The position numbers and the translations under genes are program-made. A model generated the notes under the pieces. The model saw only the letters and a list, made by a program, of their open reading frames with translations. It was not told where the DNA came from and ran no database searches. This document shows, in pieces, positions 46,041 to 58,200 of a DNA stretch of 64,000 nt; the first letter of the stretch is position 1, and the number at the start of each line of letters is the position of its first letter. Source of the DNA: Dugong dugon (lineage: Eukaryota > Chordata > Mammalia > Sirenia > Dugongidae); assembly GCA_030035585.1 (NCBI GenBank), contig CM057477.1, forward strand, positions 56,773,447 to 56,837,446, in the 5' to 3' direction.

Positions 46041-46940
46041 AAATACAAACCCGTGGAAAGGCTTACTACACAGCGTCGACAGCAAAGATTGAGACCTCCT
46101 TATCCCGCCTGACCTTGCTTACACATTTCAGAACTGAACCCCAATCTCCATCCCGGCACAGCATTCCCCTGGTGATTTGAGCTTGGCTTGTTAACAGTTT
46201 CATCTAACAGGCTCAGCAGGTTCAACATTTGATTATCTTTCCCCCAGGTTCCCGATCAAGTCTTTTTCCTTCGTTTTGCGCTGACAAGAACACTGTGCTC
46301 AGGTTCTGTGTGTGGGTAGCTTCACGTGAGGAACGTGCAGAAACTGCAGAATCGACGATCTGGATAAATCACACATTCAAGGAGTTTAATTGTATTATTG
46401 AAATTCAGGGCTGCGCCCCTGAGACATCGATTCCGTATTGTCAGTTTCAAATCCTGGGCGCGCTGGCAGCGTGATGATGTGTTCATGGAATTTGCAATTG
46501 AGATAATGAGGAATCAAAGCTTGCGACAGGGTCGCTTAACTGACAGAAAACAGGGGAACCAAGGCGAATCAATACCGGCCGGCCCGCCGGGAGCTCGCCT
46601 GGCAGCGTGCAGTCCTGGCAAAGCTCCTCAGGTTCCAATTTAAGAACAGGCTCAGGACTTCGGAGACCGGCACAGTTGGATGCGCAGACTGGGGTGACGT
46701 TTTTGGTTTCCAAAGCACAGAGAATGTTTGCTCAGAAGCTTTTATTGCCAAAGGCAAGACCCTCCGGCCTCAGCAGCCAAATAAAACAAAAGGGGATTAG
46801 AGCAAAACGGTGGAATACAAAATAAGGAGGAAAAAAGGAAAGAAAAGGAAAAAGACTTGCGGCAAAACATTGCTTGTTGCAGTGCACGAAGTTACTGGTG
46901 ATCCGCCCTGTGGGGGCGATTCTTAAGCAATTTAGGTGGC
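46041..46940. other. CpG-rich, repeat-free island; possible promoter, exon or enhancer
   Basis: In an otherwise AT-rich, CpG-poor window this 0.9 kb block holds dense CpGs, especially 46410-46700 ('gggcgcgctggcagcg', 'accggccggcccgccggg'). No repeat family is recognised. 'tttcccccaggttcc' near 46240 resembles a splice acceptor. Open frames at 46229-46474 and 46398-46643 are uninterrupted but show no recognised domain. It could be an alternative first exon, a non-coding RNA promoter or a conserved enhancer. I cannot decide from one sequence. Confidence 0.45.
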
Positions 46941-49690
46941 GGGGAAGACAAGACCCAGGATGTTAGAAGGAGGATAGATTTTAATCACGGAGGCGGACTT
47001 TTCCAAATTTTGTTTGCTTCAGAGCTGAAAAAGAAAGACAATTCTTTTTTTTTTTTTTTTTTTTTTCAGAATGATGGAAACAAGTTTAAGGTGTTTTCTT
47101 AGGCTAAATCAAAATGAAACGTCGTCCAACATATTGTCCTATCATTTGGTAATCCAGTCTCCCTTTCAACTGCACATATCCTCAGAAAACTGAGATATAA
47201 TAACAAAATTAGAAGAAAGGAATAATCGAAGATAGACATTTCAAGACAAAATTTATTTCCATTCCTTGACCTTTACTCTGGTGGGAAGACTATTAAATTA
47301 CATGGAAGTAACTCATCCCAACTCAACCTGGTGAGGGGAGCCCATTTCAATTAACAGTCTTAGTTTAGACCCTTGTCCTGGGCATAATTTTGAAAAGCAC
47401 TCAGTTTTATTCTCCTAGTTATCTTGGTTTGGACAATAAATTATATGGTCACCATTAAGATGTAGAAGAGTTTATTAGTTCAGAAAGAGAGGGGTTTTCT
47501 TTTCATCAGATATCATATCATGCACCATTAAACACGAAGTTAAATGTTTTTACCTCAGTGATTAGTTTGGAAATGACTTCAGGAAAAAAAAAAAAAAGAA
47601 GTCATTTGTTTAGCCAGATTTTACCTGTATCAAAAAGACTCTTTAGATGCCTTATGTACTTTAGCAGATATAAGGACATGCTTTCACAAGATTAATATCT
47701 TCCATCACTGTCTGAAAAATGGCTCAACTGCTCAATAGCTTTACGAGTCAACTTGCCCTAAATATTATATTGCCAGAACAGTAAAAATATCATAGTTTAT
47801 AATTAAACACTAAGAATACTAGTCAAATAGAGAGACCACCTTAAATAATCCTAGACTAGCCTTTTAGATAAATGACTAAGTGCTGAAGTATAATTCTTTT
47901 AACTCTTTTGTGGTTAAAAAAAATTTTAAAAACATAGAAACTTCCCAGACCTGATGATGAGAGCATCTCTGAATACAGTATGAAGTTATCTAAATTATTG
48001 AAAACGTATTTGTACTGAAATAAGGAAATACTTTGGCACTCCCATCCCTAAATTGATCTCATATCACTTTGATATGGTCATTTACTATTTTTTTTTTTTG
48101 CATTAAGGGGTGTGAAAACCACGAGAATGACTGATTTTATTGGTACATGATACAAGTGCCTTTGTGTAAAATGAAATGTAATGGCAGCTTTGTGTAATGA
48201 AAGCTAAAGCAGGTCTCTCTCAATTATTTCTTGTCTGAAATAAAATTACTTGCACGGTTCTAACAAATGTTCTTGAGTTTTTTTCTTTTTTTTTTTAACA
48301 GTATTCTCTCATTTCCTCACCATTAATTACATCAAACTCCTAGATTCAGGTTCAATTCACTCTCACATTCACTTCTATTAACTTCAATAGAGAAAGATGA
48401 CATTTTGTAAAACTTCAGAATACTGCTACCTAAGATCACAATCACCAATTTTGCCTTTAGAGTCTACCAAAGTAAAGGTTCACTGTATCTTCCTTTTCAT
48501 TCAAAACAGACAATTGTCACTCTCCTGGAACTGGAAAATGGAGGCATTTTGAAATTTAGTTACTTTGTTTAACATGTTTATCTAATAAATCGAAACACAA
48601 GAAACTTAAGATTTCTTTGCATTGAGAGAAACACTCTAAATTTTAATCAAATGTAGTAATTACTTGATTCATTTACTCATAATCAATGACTATTACCTGC
48701 TAGACACTTAGGAACACATGCGAAAATATTGAAGGAATAAAAATAGACATTGTGCTTGTCCTTACTTTCATTAAATCCATATTATTTATTTGGGAAGAAA
48801 AAATGCAGTCAAAAGAAATAAAAAATGACTCTGATTTCTCTGTTCTACAATCCCTACCCCCAACCTTGCTTCATTAAAACTGAAAAAGCTCAGTATTCTT
48901 TATATATAAAGCTCTAGGAATTTCTACTGAATATTATTTCAAACAACACAGCACAAATGCAATGTAAAGTTTCCAGGCAGTTGATAAAACTAAAAAAAAA
49001 ACAAAAACAAAAACCCTCTTATTTTGCTTTTAAGTCTAAGTTTTTTCCCCTTCCAATCATTTTTCAATATTCATTCTACTGTGAAGAAATTATTATCCCA
49101 TTGCACAAATTACCCTCGCTCCAAAATGACATGATTAGAAATTTTCAGCTAATCAGTAAGTGGTCTGTAGTGTGAGTCCCATTTATCAATGCTGTGAAAG
49201 GCGGGAGATGTCAGGGAAAGGGGAACAGTGCTTTATTAAGCATTCCCTATTATAAAATGAGTGTGGAGATTGATTAATAATTGAGCAATGAATTAAAATT
49301 CTCTTCTTTCAGTCATATTATACAGAAGAGATTGCTATAGTTAATGGCAATTATGTGAATTAGTCTGGGTAATGAAGCAACTTAAATAAACTTTCCAGTC
49401 CCCACTAATATCACAAATAGGGGGGAAAATGCCAATTTGAACGTAATATCACAATTTGCATTTAAGATTATAAGAAAATTCATTGCTTGAACTAACTCAG
49501 CCTATTAGGTAATAACAATTTCAGTAACTCTGAGTGTTATTATTATTAACAATAATCATAATAATGCTCTCTGCTTAATTTCCTTTATTTTGACTAATAT
49601 CATTTACAAATATTTCCAAATAGGCTAATAACCAACACTAAAAGTGCAACCTAAAACCCATTGTTGAGATTTTTTGAGTGGTGAAGTTAC
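46941..49690. other. Repeat-poor AT-rich stretch, possible conserved non-coding DNA
   Basis: About 2.7 kb with only poly(T)/poly(A) runs (47045-47066, 47584-47596, 48085-48099). Segments 48110-48270 and 49190-49600 contain ordered homeodomain-like TAAT/ATTA motifs such as 'gattgattaataattgagc' and 'gttaatggcaattatgtg'. No gene is recognised. Confidence 0.35.
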
Positions 49691-49695
49691 TGTGA

Positions 49696-49879
49696 GGAGC
49701 CCTGGTGGCACAGTGGTTAACTATTTGGTTGCTAAACCAAAAGGTCGGCAGTTCGAGCCAATCAGCTGCTCCATGGGAGAAAGATGTGACACTCTGCTTC
49801 TGTAAAGATCACCACCTGGGAAACCTATGGCCATATAGGATCACTATGAGTTGGAATCAACTCAACAGCAGTGAGCGGG
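49696..49879 (+). mobile_element. AfroSINE
   Basis: 'ggagccctggtggcacagtgg' head, 'ggcagttcgagccaatcagctgctcc' B-box region, 'gacactctgcttctgtaaag' module, 'atgagttggaatcaactcaac' tail. 'gaagtta' appears on both sides. Confidence 0.92.
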
Positions 49880-50053
49880 AAGTTATGGAGGTATGGTTTA
49901 GATCATCATTGCTTTAGAAATTATCCTTTTTTCACTATATCATTATATTTGTGATTTAAATTATTTTATATCATATTTATTTATGTATAGTAATTAATTC
50001 AGTGGATTTCCACTAAATGAGAGAACATTTTTCTGGTGCTTTATATATGCCAT

Positions 50054-50254
50054 GTAGGAACCCTGGTGGCACAATAGCTAAGCACTCAGTTACTAACCAA
50101 AAGTTTGGTGGTTTGAACCCACCCAGCAGCTCTGCAGGAGAAAGACCAGGCGATCTGCTTCCATAAAGATTACAAACTAGAAAACCCTATGGGGCGGATC
50201 TACTCTGTAATATGGTATTGCTATGAGTCCGAATCGACTCAACAGCACACAACA
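50054..50254 (+). mobile_element. AfroSINE
   Basis: 'gaaccctggtggcacaatagc' head, 'ggtggtttgaacccaccc' B box, 'ctgcttccataaagattacaaac' module, 'gagtccgaatcgactcaacag' tail. Exact 11-bp duplications atatatgccat at 50043-50053 and 50255-50265. Confidence 0.94.
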
Positions 50255-50268
50255 ATATATGCCATATG

Positions 50269-50611
50269 GGGTTATTGGTGGTTCCGGGGTAAAATTCTCT
50301 CCTTGCCTATTGGAGACCTGTGTTGATTCTGGCCAAATGCATCGCATGTACAGCCACCACCTGTCTGTCAGTGGAGGCTTGTGTGTTGCTATAATGCTGA
50401 ACAGGTTTCAGTGGGGCTTCTAGACTAAGACAGACTAGAAAGAAAGGCCTGGAGATCTACTTCCAAATATTAGCCAATGAAAACCCATAGATCATAATGG
50501 TTCGATCTGCATCCAATCATGGGAATGATGGCACAGGAGCAGGCAGAGTTTCCCTCTGCTGTGCATGGAAAGACCATGAATCAAGGCCTCTTGTTAGCAG
50601 CTAACAACATA
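50269..50611 (+). mobile_element. SINE with tRNA-Gly head
   Basis: It begins three bases after the previous SINE's duplication. The head 'ttattggtggttccggggtaa' to 'gttgattctggccaaatgca' is a diverged tRNA-Gly. The body has 'cacctgtctgtcagtggaggcttgtgtg', 'gctgaacaggtttcagtgggg', 'agactaagacagactagaaag' and the tail 'cttgttagcagctaacaaca'. Confidence 0.9.
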
Positions 50612-51862
50612 TTTACCACATATCCTATGATAGTGGCCCATTTAAATCTCCTTTATCTATGTTCATACTATCTGGATTCTCAGCCATTTAAATATTCAAA
50701 GCCACCACTCCACCTCTGGTGCTCTTTGGGGAAGTGAAGAGGTGAGGGCTACCCACCATGCAGACCTCACAAGGGGCTCCCCAAGGGCCAGTGATGGAAT
50801 CATTTATTCGCAGACAACATTAGCAAGTTTGGATACCCAAAGATTTAAATAACTAGATGCCAATTAAACCAACATCGAGTACCAAATATCACCTATTTTA
50901 GGTAAGTTTCTTCCCAGTTAACTAAAATAATCAGATTGGCAAAAGAGGTTATGTTCAATACACACAATCATGTGATAAATGAGCAGAAGGTGTGAAAATA
51001 TACGCAGAGAATAACAAAAAGAACTCCAAAGTCAAAAGAATGTTTTTTCTCCAAATGATATGACTTTTTATTTGCTGTATTATTTTTTTTAATTTTCAAC
51101 TACTTTCTAAATTTTCTGTAACAACTGGAAATTACTTCTGTCATGGCAAAGTAACCATTGTGAAAATACTTTATTACAGTTGTATTTTAAAAATTTAGCA
51201 GTCGGCTTTCAAATATTTGACATATACTTTAGGAAAAACATGTTTTCTGAGCACTGTCAAGCATTAGATTGTCTCTGCAGTCTATGTCTTGTGCATTTTC
51301 CATCCTAAACTGATGCTTATTTCAACTAAGTCCTGGGGAAGAGATACTTCATCACTAGTACTTTGCTTTAAAGCCTTTATAATCTTTATTGTGTGTGCAT
51401 CAAAGGTATTTATCATCAATGGTGTTGTACAAGAGTTTAAACTTTTTTTCCAAGCTCATTAAACTATGAGGAGGCAAACATGACGTTCTGTGAAAAATTC
51501 CCCAACTTTCTTAAAAGAGTCATTATGAATTCTAGAGAGCTTTCGGTCTTCCTGGATTTCTTAAGGTGTTTTGTTATTTTGTGGTTGTTTTTAGTGCTTG
51601 GAATTCATATTTCCTTCATGTGTACCCCAGGATTAATCTGATTGGAGAAAAACAGCAGCCTGAGCTGGTTTTGTCGATTTGAAAGTCTATTTAAACGGAG
51701 ATTTTGCTTTTAACAGGGGTTCTTAAGTTCTAGCTAAATCTCTGCATCCATTATTACTAATAATACTGGTTTCTTAGATTAGCAAAATGAGAATTGTTGA
51801 GGATTTATTGCCTAAATGAATGATAGTAAAAAAAAAAAAAATACATCATAATATATTGAATG
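50612..51862. other. Repeat-poor stretch, possible conserved non-coding DNA
   Basis: No named repeat. The part 51180-51720 is repeat-free and compositionally even, with phrases such as 'gtttaaacggagattttgc'-like text. Candidate regulatory DNA only. Confidence 0.3.
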
Positions 51863-51868
51863 TAGCTA

Positions 51869-52035
51869 TAAAACCAAACCAAACTTGTTCCTGCCAAGTC
51901 GATTCCGACTCATAGAGAGTCTGTAGGACAGAGTAGAATTGTCCCACAAGGTTTCCAAGGAGTGGCTGGTGGATTCGAACCACCAATGTCTTGGCTAGCA
52001 GCCGTACTCTTAACCACTAAACCACTGGGGCAGGT
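51869..52035 (-). mobile_element. AfroSINE, short form
   Basis: Antisense: 'caagtcgattccgactcatag', 'gtaggacagagtagaattgtccc' and 'ggtggattcgaaccaccaatg', ending 'aaccactggggcagg'. The 'gattcgaacc' B-box complement is intact. Confidence 0.92.
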
Positions 52036-52265
52036 TAATTGAAAAGATATTTCATTATATACAAGTACAGTTTGATTTGTTATCATCATATATGGAATAT
52101 TAATGTGCATTTTTTCATTAGAAAAGATCAGAGTAGATCCGCAGAAACTTCCAAGAAATTAAAAATGTATAAGCACAAATATAAAGGACTTCCAACAACT
52201 CTTATCCTAAAGAGATAATACAAGCACATAAAATGAAAATTAAACACATTTGTAAATTTTTGAAA

Positions 52266-52464
52266 GTAATTCCTGGGTGGCACAAACAGTTAAGCGCTCG
52301 ACTACTAGCCAGAAGTTTGGTGGTTCGAACACAGAGGCACCGTGGGAGACAGGCCTGGCAATTTGCTTGCAAAAAGTCATAGCCTTGAAAGCTCTATGAA
52401 GCAGTTCTACTCTGCAAACATGGAGTCGCCATGAGTCAGAATCAACTCAAAGGCAACTATTAAC
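52266..52464 (+). mobile_element. AfroSINE, long form
   Basis: 'attcctgggtggcacaaacagttaagcgctcg' head, 'ggtggttcgaac' B box, 'gacaggcctggcaatttgcttgcaaaaag' long-form module, 'catgagtcagaatcaactcaaagg' tail. Exact 12-bp duplications aaatttttgaaa at 52254-52265 and 52465-52476. Confidence 0.95.
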
Positions 52465-52599
52465 AAATTTTTGAAATGTTTGAAAGGAACACGAATTAAA
52501 TTCAGGTAAATTAATAATACATGAGAGTTGATTTTTTAGTAATTTTGAAGAAATGTGCAGAAATATTTAAGACCCCATTATCCTGCTTTACAATTCTGT

Positions 52600-53290
52600 T
52601 TCCAAAATATAATTTGATTCTGCCTGCTTCTCTTTGTTTTTTCTGCCTCCTACCTAGTCCAAACATCTACGCTTCACACCTGGCCACTGCAATGATCTCT
52701 ATGCTTGTCTACTATATTTAATCTTTCATCTCAATTGGTTCCTTCCCGTTAGTATATAAGGAATGTCCAAGTCCCTTACAATATATAATTTTTGACCCTC
52801 TATCAAGTTTTCTCTCCCTCCATCTCTTCCCAGTCAAGCTTTCCAAAACAGTGCTTAGTACTTTGACTTTCACAGTTTTTCTAATCCTTGAAAGCTAACA
52901 TTTTGACACTTGTAATATGTTTTGTGGACATCCAGAGTGTTACTCGTTTGTTCTGTTTGAATGCCTTCTCCTGACTCACGACAACACCTTGTGTACAGAG
53001 TAGAATTGACCCATAGGGTTTTCAATGGTTGTGTTCTTTTGGAAGCAGATCGCCAGGCCTGTCTTCTGAGACACATCTGTCAAACTTTTGGCTAAAATTA
53101 GAGCACTTAACTGCTTGCACCACCCAGGAACTCTGTGCTTTGTACTTTTGGTATGCCCTTCTTCACTTCTTTTCTACTCTTAATTCACAGTGCTATGACT
53201 TCTGCTCTAAAACTCAATTAGAAACTTACTCCCTAATGTCATCAAGAACATCCCAATCATCAGGTCTAATCTGACATTTGTGTAATATTT
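52600..53290 (+). mobile_element. Probable L2 LINE remnant, interrupted
   Basis: Pyrimidine-rich text 'ctgcctcctacctagtccaaac..cacctggccactgcaatgatctc' at about 52640-52730, 'ccaagtcccttacaatatataa' and, after the SINE, 'tggtatgcccttcttcacttc' resemble a worn sense L2. The AfroSINE at 52955-53138 splits it. The call is tentative. Confidence 0.42.
52955..53138 (-). mobile_element. AfroSINE, long form
   Basis: Antisense: 'gtacagagtagaattgacccatagggttttcaatgg', 'ggaagcagatcgccaggcctgtcttc' and 'cttaactgcttgcaccacccaggaactc'. The tail side is eroded. Confidence 0.87.
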
Positions 53291-53618
53291 GACACTGTTG
53301 ACTATTTCTATCTTTTGGAAAGTCTTTCACTGTTGGCTTTTACGACACAAATTCTCCTTCACCAGTTTCTACATATTGCTTATGTGTCGGGCAGGGTCCT
53401 GGTAGGAAACAGCACCCTCAAATTGGATAATGCAGAGATTTAAATACGGGGACTATTTACAAAGTGTGAACAGGGGAGAGGGTTATGATAGTGCAGTGCC
53501 CTAGGTTCAGTATCTGTGGTTGTCACGAGTCCTAGGTATACAGTGCAAAGAGAGGAAAGGGTTACTGCAACCTGGAGACAGGCTTTTGTGGAGACCTACA
53601 GAAGTTCCTGATTTTAGG
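53291..53618. other. Unassigned stretch
   Basis: 'gcagggtcctggtaggaaacagcaccctcaaattgg..gggactatttacaaagtgtg' resembles an old mammalian repeat phrase whose family I cannot name. No gene is seen. Confidence 0.35.
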
Positions 53619-54556
53619 AACTTTCAGGAAAGGTGTGTGTCAAGGTTGTAGTTGTATCCTTTCGCCTTGCTTATTCAATCTGTATGTTGAGCAAGTAATC
53701 TGAGAAGCTGGATTATATGAAGAAGAATGCAGCATCAGGATTGGAGGAAAACTCATTAACAACCTGCAATATGCAGATGACACAACCTTGCTTGCTGAAA
53801 GCAAAGAGGACATGAAGTACTTACTGATGAAGATTAAAGACTGCAGCCTCCAGTATGGATTACAACTCAACATAAAGAAAACAAATATCCTCACAGCTGG
53901 GCCAATAAGCAACATCATGATAAATGCAGAAAATATTGAAGTTGTCAAGGACTTCATTTTACTTCAATCCTCAGTCAATGCTCAAGGAAGCAGCAGTCAA
54001 GAACTCAAACGACATATTGCATTGGGAATATCTGCTGCAAAAGACCTCTTTGAAGTGTTGAAAAGCAAAGATGTCACTTTGTGGACGAAGGTGTGCCTGA
54101 CCCGAGCCATGGTATTTTCAGTCATCTCATATGCATGCGAAAGCTGCACAATGAACAAGGAAGATGAAAGAAAATTTGATGCATTTGAATTGAGATGTTG
54201 GCAAAGAATACTGAACGCACTGTGGACTGCTAGAAGAATGGACAAATCTGTATTGGAAGAAATACAGCCAGAAAGCTCCTTAGAAATGAGGATGGTGAGA
54301 CTTCGTCTCCTATACTTTGGACATATTATCAGGAGGGACCAGTCCCTGGAGAAGGACATCATGCTTGGTAAAGTAGAGGGTCAACAAAAAAGAGGAAGAC
54401 CCTTAATGAGATGGAATGACACAGTGGCTGAAATGATGGGCTCAAACATAACAAAAAATGTGCAGATGGTACAGGACAGGGCAATATGTCGTTCTGTTGT
54501 ACACAGGGTCACTACAAGCCGGAACTGACTCGATGGCACCTAACAACAACACAGGA
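53619..54556 (+). mobile_element. RTE LINE 3' part with long open C-terminal frame
   Basis: A 5'-truncated RTE copy with a complete tail. The frame is open from 53704 to the natural stop at 54526-54528, about 274 codons, after one stop at 53701-53703 (Q-V-I-stop-E-A where the family has Arg). It holds the reverse-transcriptase catalytic YADD (53770-53781, 'LQYADDTTLLAES'), then 'LNIKKTNILTAGP', 'YACESCTMNKEDERKFDAFELRCWQRIL' and 'GRPLMRW', as in the BovB C-terminus. The tail 'ggaactgactcgatggcacctaacaacaaca' ends it. Lack of the endonuclease and upstream reverse transcriptase makes it inactive, but decay is slight. Confidence 0.93.
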
Positions 54557-54790
54557 AAACTGATCTTTTTTGAAAGGACACAGACAATAATTTGAGACAG
54601 TACACAAACGGGTATGGGGGAAGAAATGCTCTAAACTCACTTTCCTCCCTCTGATTTCTTTCAAGTGCTCACATTGGCTGAACACATAGCCTGAAGCTAG
54701 AGGCAAGGGAGCCAGTTGATGGGGTCCAACAAGTTAGCCTCCTTAGGCATAGAGCATGGTGGAGAGGAACAGAGAGTGCATCTGGAAAGA
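54557..54790. other. Unassigned stretch
   Basis: No feature recognised. Confidence 0.25.
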
Positions 54791-55290
54791 CTAACAGAGG
54801 ACATCCTTCCCAGCCTCTATTTTAAATGATGCTTTTCTTCAGGGCTTCATTTTGGGTCGTCCTGTCTTCATACTCTTTAAACCTCCTCCTGATCCTGAAA
54901 ACTTCTTATCTTCAATCTTGGTTTATATTTTTACCTATATACTACCGACTGGTCAATCTGTATCTCCATCATAAATCTCTTTTCTGTTTAAAAGACAACT
55001 TTTGTGTGTGTATGTAAAAGACAACTCTTTCTTGAACTCAACGTCACAAAACTTGAACTCATTTTCTTCCCTAAAACTTACTCTTTTCATATTATATCTC
55101 TCTCAAGGTGAACAACGCCACACCCACCCATATCAAAGTGAAAAACATAGAATAATCCTTGACTCATTTTTGATTACTAGGTATAGCCAATTGATCAAAT
55201 GCTTTATAGACTATTTCCTACTGAATATTTAAGTCACTCCCTTCTGGTATCATCACCATCACTAGTCTGGTAAATATGACAAATAAGTAC
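54791..55290 (+). mobile_element. L2 LINE remnant
   Basis: Sense L2: 'gaactcattttcttccctaaaac', 'ccacccatatcaaagtg' and 'tagaataatccttgactcatttttg' match the L2 region that encodes its C-terminal domain. The 50-70 codon frames here are decayed L2. Confidence 0.58.
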
Positions 55291-58200
55291 ATATTATGAA
55301 CTATTGAAACGGATTACACGAAGAGTTTATCTAGGCTTGGGATTAAGGAACATTCTTTCAGAGGAAAGCATGTGGTAGCTGAGCCTTTGAGAACAAATAA
55401 CAGTTACCTGGGCAAATGGTGGTGAAAGTGTTGGACATCAAAGAAACAGCATGTGGAAAGGTTCTTGGGAGAAAAAATAGATTACACACTTGAGAAATTA
55501 CAAGTATATCTGGAATGTAGAGAGTAGGGAAAAAGAATATTTAAAGTGTCTCCAAGTAAGCCTGGAGAAGTAGGAAGACTGAAGAACTTGGAAGGCTTTG
55601 GAATTCATAATATGGATTTTGGACTTAATGCATGTGGTACATGAAATGATGAGAAAAAATGAAGAATTCAAGCAGATATCAAAAGCATTATTTTTATTGA
55701 AGCCTGACAACGTCCCACAGTCCTACTATGTAGAGTAGGAGAACATACCATTTAGGTGAGAGAAGGTGATCTGACCAATGTCTAATTGGGAAAGAAATCT
55801 TTTAGGAGCAACACACCTTGTTGTCTACTCACCTACTCTCCAAATACAATTCATTTTTGTGCCCCAAATAACTGTGCATATAGGCATGTGACATATAACA
55901 TCCATCCAGGGAATGTCCAACTCCATATATGCCCGTAGTCCCATATATTGTGTATATATGGTGTATACAGCTAAGCATGTATGGCTAAGTATATATGATT
56001 GTGTGGACCCAGGTAGAAAGGAGAGAAGGAGGAGGAAGGAAAGAGGGAGATGGGAGAAGAAAGCCCTGTGCAGGTGCAGGGCAAATTATTGGAGGTCAGT
56101 GAACCTCAACAAGTCAGGCTGAGAGCTTGGGCTGAGTGGTTGAGCAGCTGCCATGCTCAGTGGAACCTCCATAGCCTGCTCCTGGTGCTCAGTGAGCCAC
56201 TGCTCTTTGGAATCAGGTTAGTACAGCTCAGGAAGGTGGGCACGCTGGGGAAGGGACCAGGAGGCAGGGGCTGTGGCAAGGACTTAGGAAAGGGCATGGA
56301 GTGGGGAATCCGGGGCCAGCAAAGAGGGATCAGAGAAGCACCCTGGAAAAGTTACCAAACTGGGGGGACTGGAGAGGGGAACAGAGACTGAGGACTCATA
56401 TATACTTTATTAAGCAATATGGTGTTCACACAATTCCCAAATCACGTAACGTCCTATTTCACAGAGCGTATAGTGGACATTAAACGACTCATAGCTGTAT
56501 TTAAGAATTTTGGATTGGATTATGTGGCAGATGTTCTTCTTCCTAGGAAATCCTTCTGCGTTTATAATTTTCCCCCAAACTCTTGAATCTGACTGTGTTG
56601 ACTGTTATCTTATCTCCTTCTACAAAGCAGGATGGAAAGATCATTTATCGAAGAGTAAAAGTCTTAGATGATATTATTATTATTACTACTACTATTATTA
56701 TGATTATTAATCATGACCTATCAAATTCAGATTACAGGTAACTAAGGCAAGTCACTTAAATTCCAGAGTTTTGATCTTTTCTCTTCTAAAATATAAGAGT
56801 TGAACAAGATAATTACGAAGATCTCTTTGAGGTGTAAAATTCTGAAAATATACATAAATGTACTGCAAATGTGGGAATAAATGAAAGGTACCTTTAAGGT
56901 TACTTCCAATCCTATAATAAATATCATAAGTAAATAAAATGCAAAGCCTTGAAAAATCATTGTTACGTTTCCAAGTAACTCAACATTTATCCATGTAGAT
57001 CAACACCATTTAATCTACAAAGCTTCATGTCAGATTTAGATCTGCCATCTACCACTGTACACACTTAACTGTTGAAATTTCATCTCCAGAAATGTCATAG
57101 TAATTAGATAGCAGATATTGTCCAAGTTAATGCACTGAAACAATTCATTTGGCTCTTAAAAGAAACTACGTATAATACATATATACATATGAGTAATAGT
57201 TGTTAGAGGCCAGAAGGTAGGTACTTTGACACACAAATGAGAATAGAAAGAACAGGGATGATGGGAAAAAATGAATAATGGAGAAATAAAAGTACATTGT
57301 CCTTTCTAATTTTTATATCTTAAACAATTCTAAATAATTTCTGACTTTACTCTTAATATTCTTTTATCACCTCTTGACTTCAACTTAACACTGTCCAGTG
57401 GAGAATCATTCATCTCCTAAAGGATCCTAAGGCTTAATTAAGAGAGGAGCCAGCCAAAGGGATGAAGCTAGAGATATCAGAGGCAATTAGAATTTAATGA
57501 AACAAGGGTGAACAAATTACCACAAAGCCCGGCAGTCTAGTGAGTGACCTGAAATGAAATTTTGGTAATCAGACTGATAACCTCTTTATTTACCTACCTC
57601 TCACACCAAACTTCCATTTCCTTATACTCTTCTCCATTTTATTCTCTTCTCATTTTGGAGAATGTGTGAAATGATCACAGCTCTGATTACAAATAGAAAT
57701 AATAAAAAAAAAAAAATCACTTTGAATCTCATCCTCAACACAACCTCACATATTCCAAATGTAACTCTGAGACATGGACTGCATGGGGAAATTAAAACTC
57801 AATTTCAGTCAAGTCATTTACAGTCAAAGTCAACTAAAAACCTGTTTGGATGGAAGGTTACTTTTACTTCAGATACACTATATCTTTTCTGAGTATTTTG
57901 TATATTTTGTGGTCTACATGGAACACATTAATATCTCCTAAACATGGATTCTAGGGTGGTCTTTAGAACGCAAAGTCACTGCTGCAGATCTTAGTTAGCT
58001 ACGGAAAGTCAGCTTCAGAAAATATTTGGGATAGAAGCAATGTTTATAGATCTGTGATATTTATTTTGACAACAACAATCTCTTTTTACCCTGCAGGAGG
58101 GAAAGAAGAAGGGACACAAAACAAGGGTCTTTGTTTTTAAGCCAGTTGCTGTCAAATGTTAAAAAAAACTGAAAAGGGAAAATTAACTCCCATCCCGGTC

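Noticed and set aside
886-54556. The RTE piece ending at 3290 and the piece beginning at 53619 as two halves of one element separated by rearrangement.
   Set aside because: They overlap by about 100 bases of the same LINE region ('gcttattcaatctgtatg(c/t)tgagcaa'), so they are two different insertions.
56050-56391. A 113-codon gene in the GC-richer part of 56 kb.
   Set aside because: The frame is Gly/Arg/Lys-rich from purine-rich DNA, and two other frames overlap it; no domain is seen.
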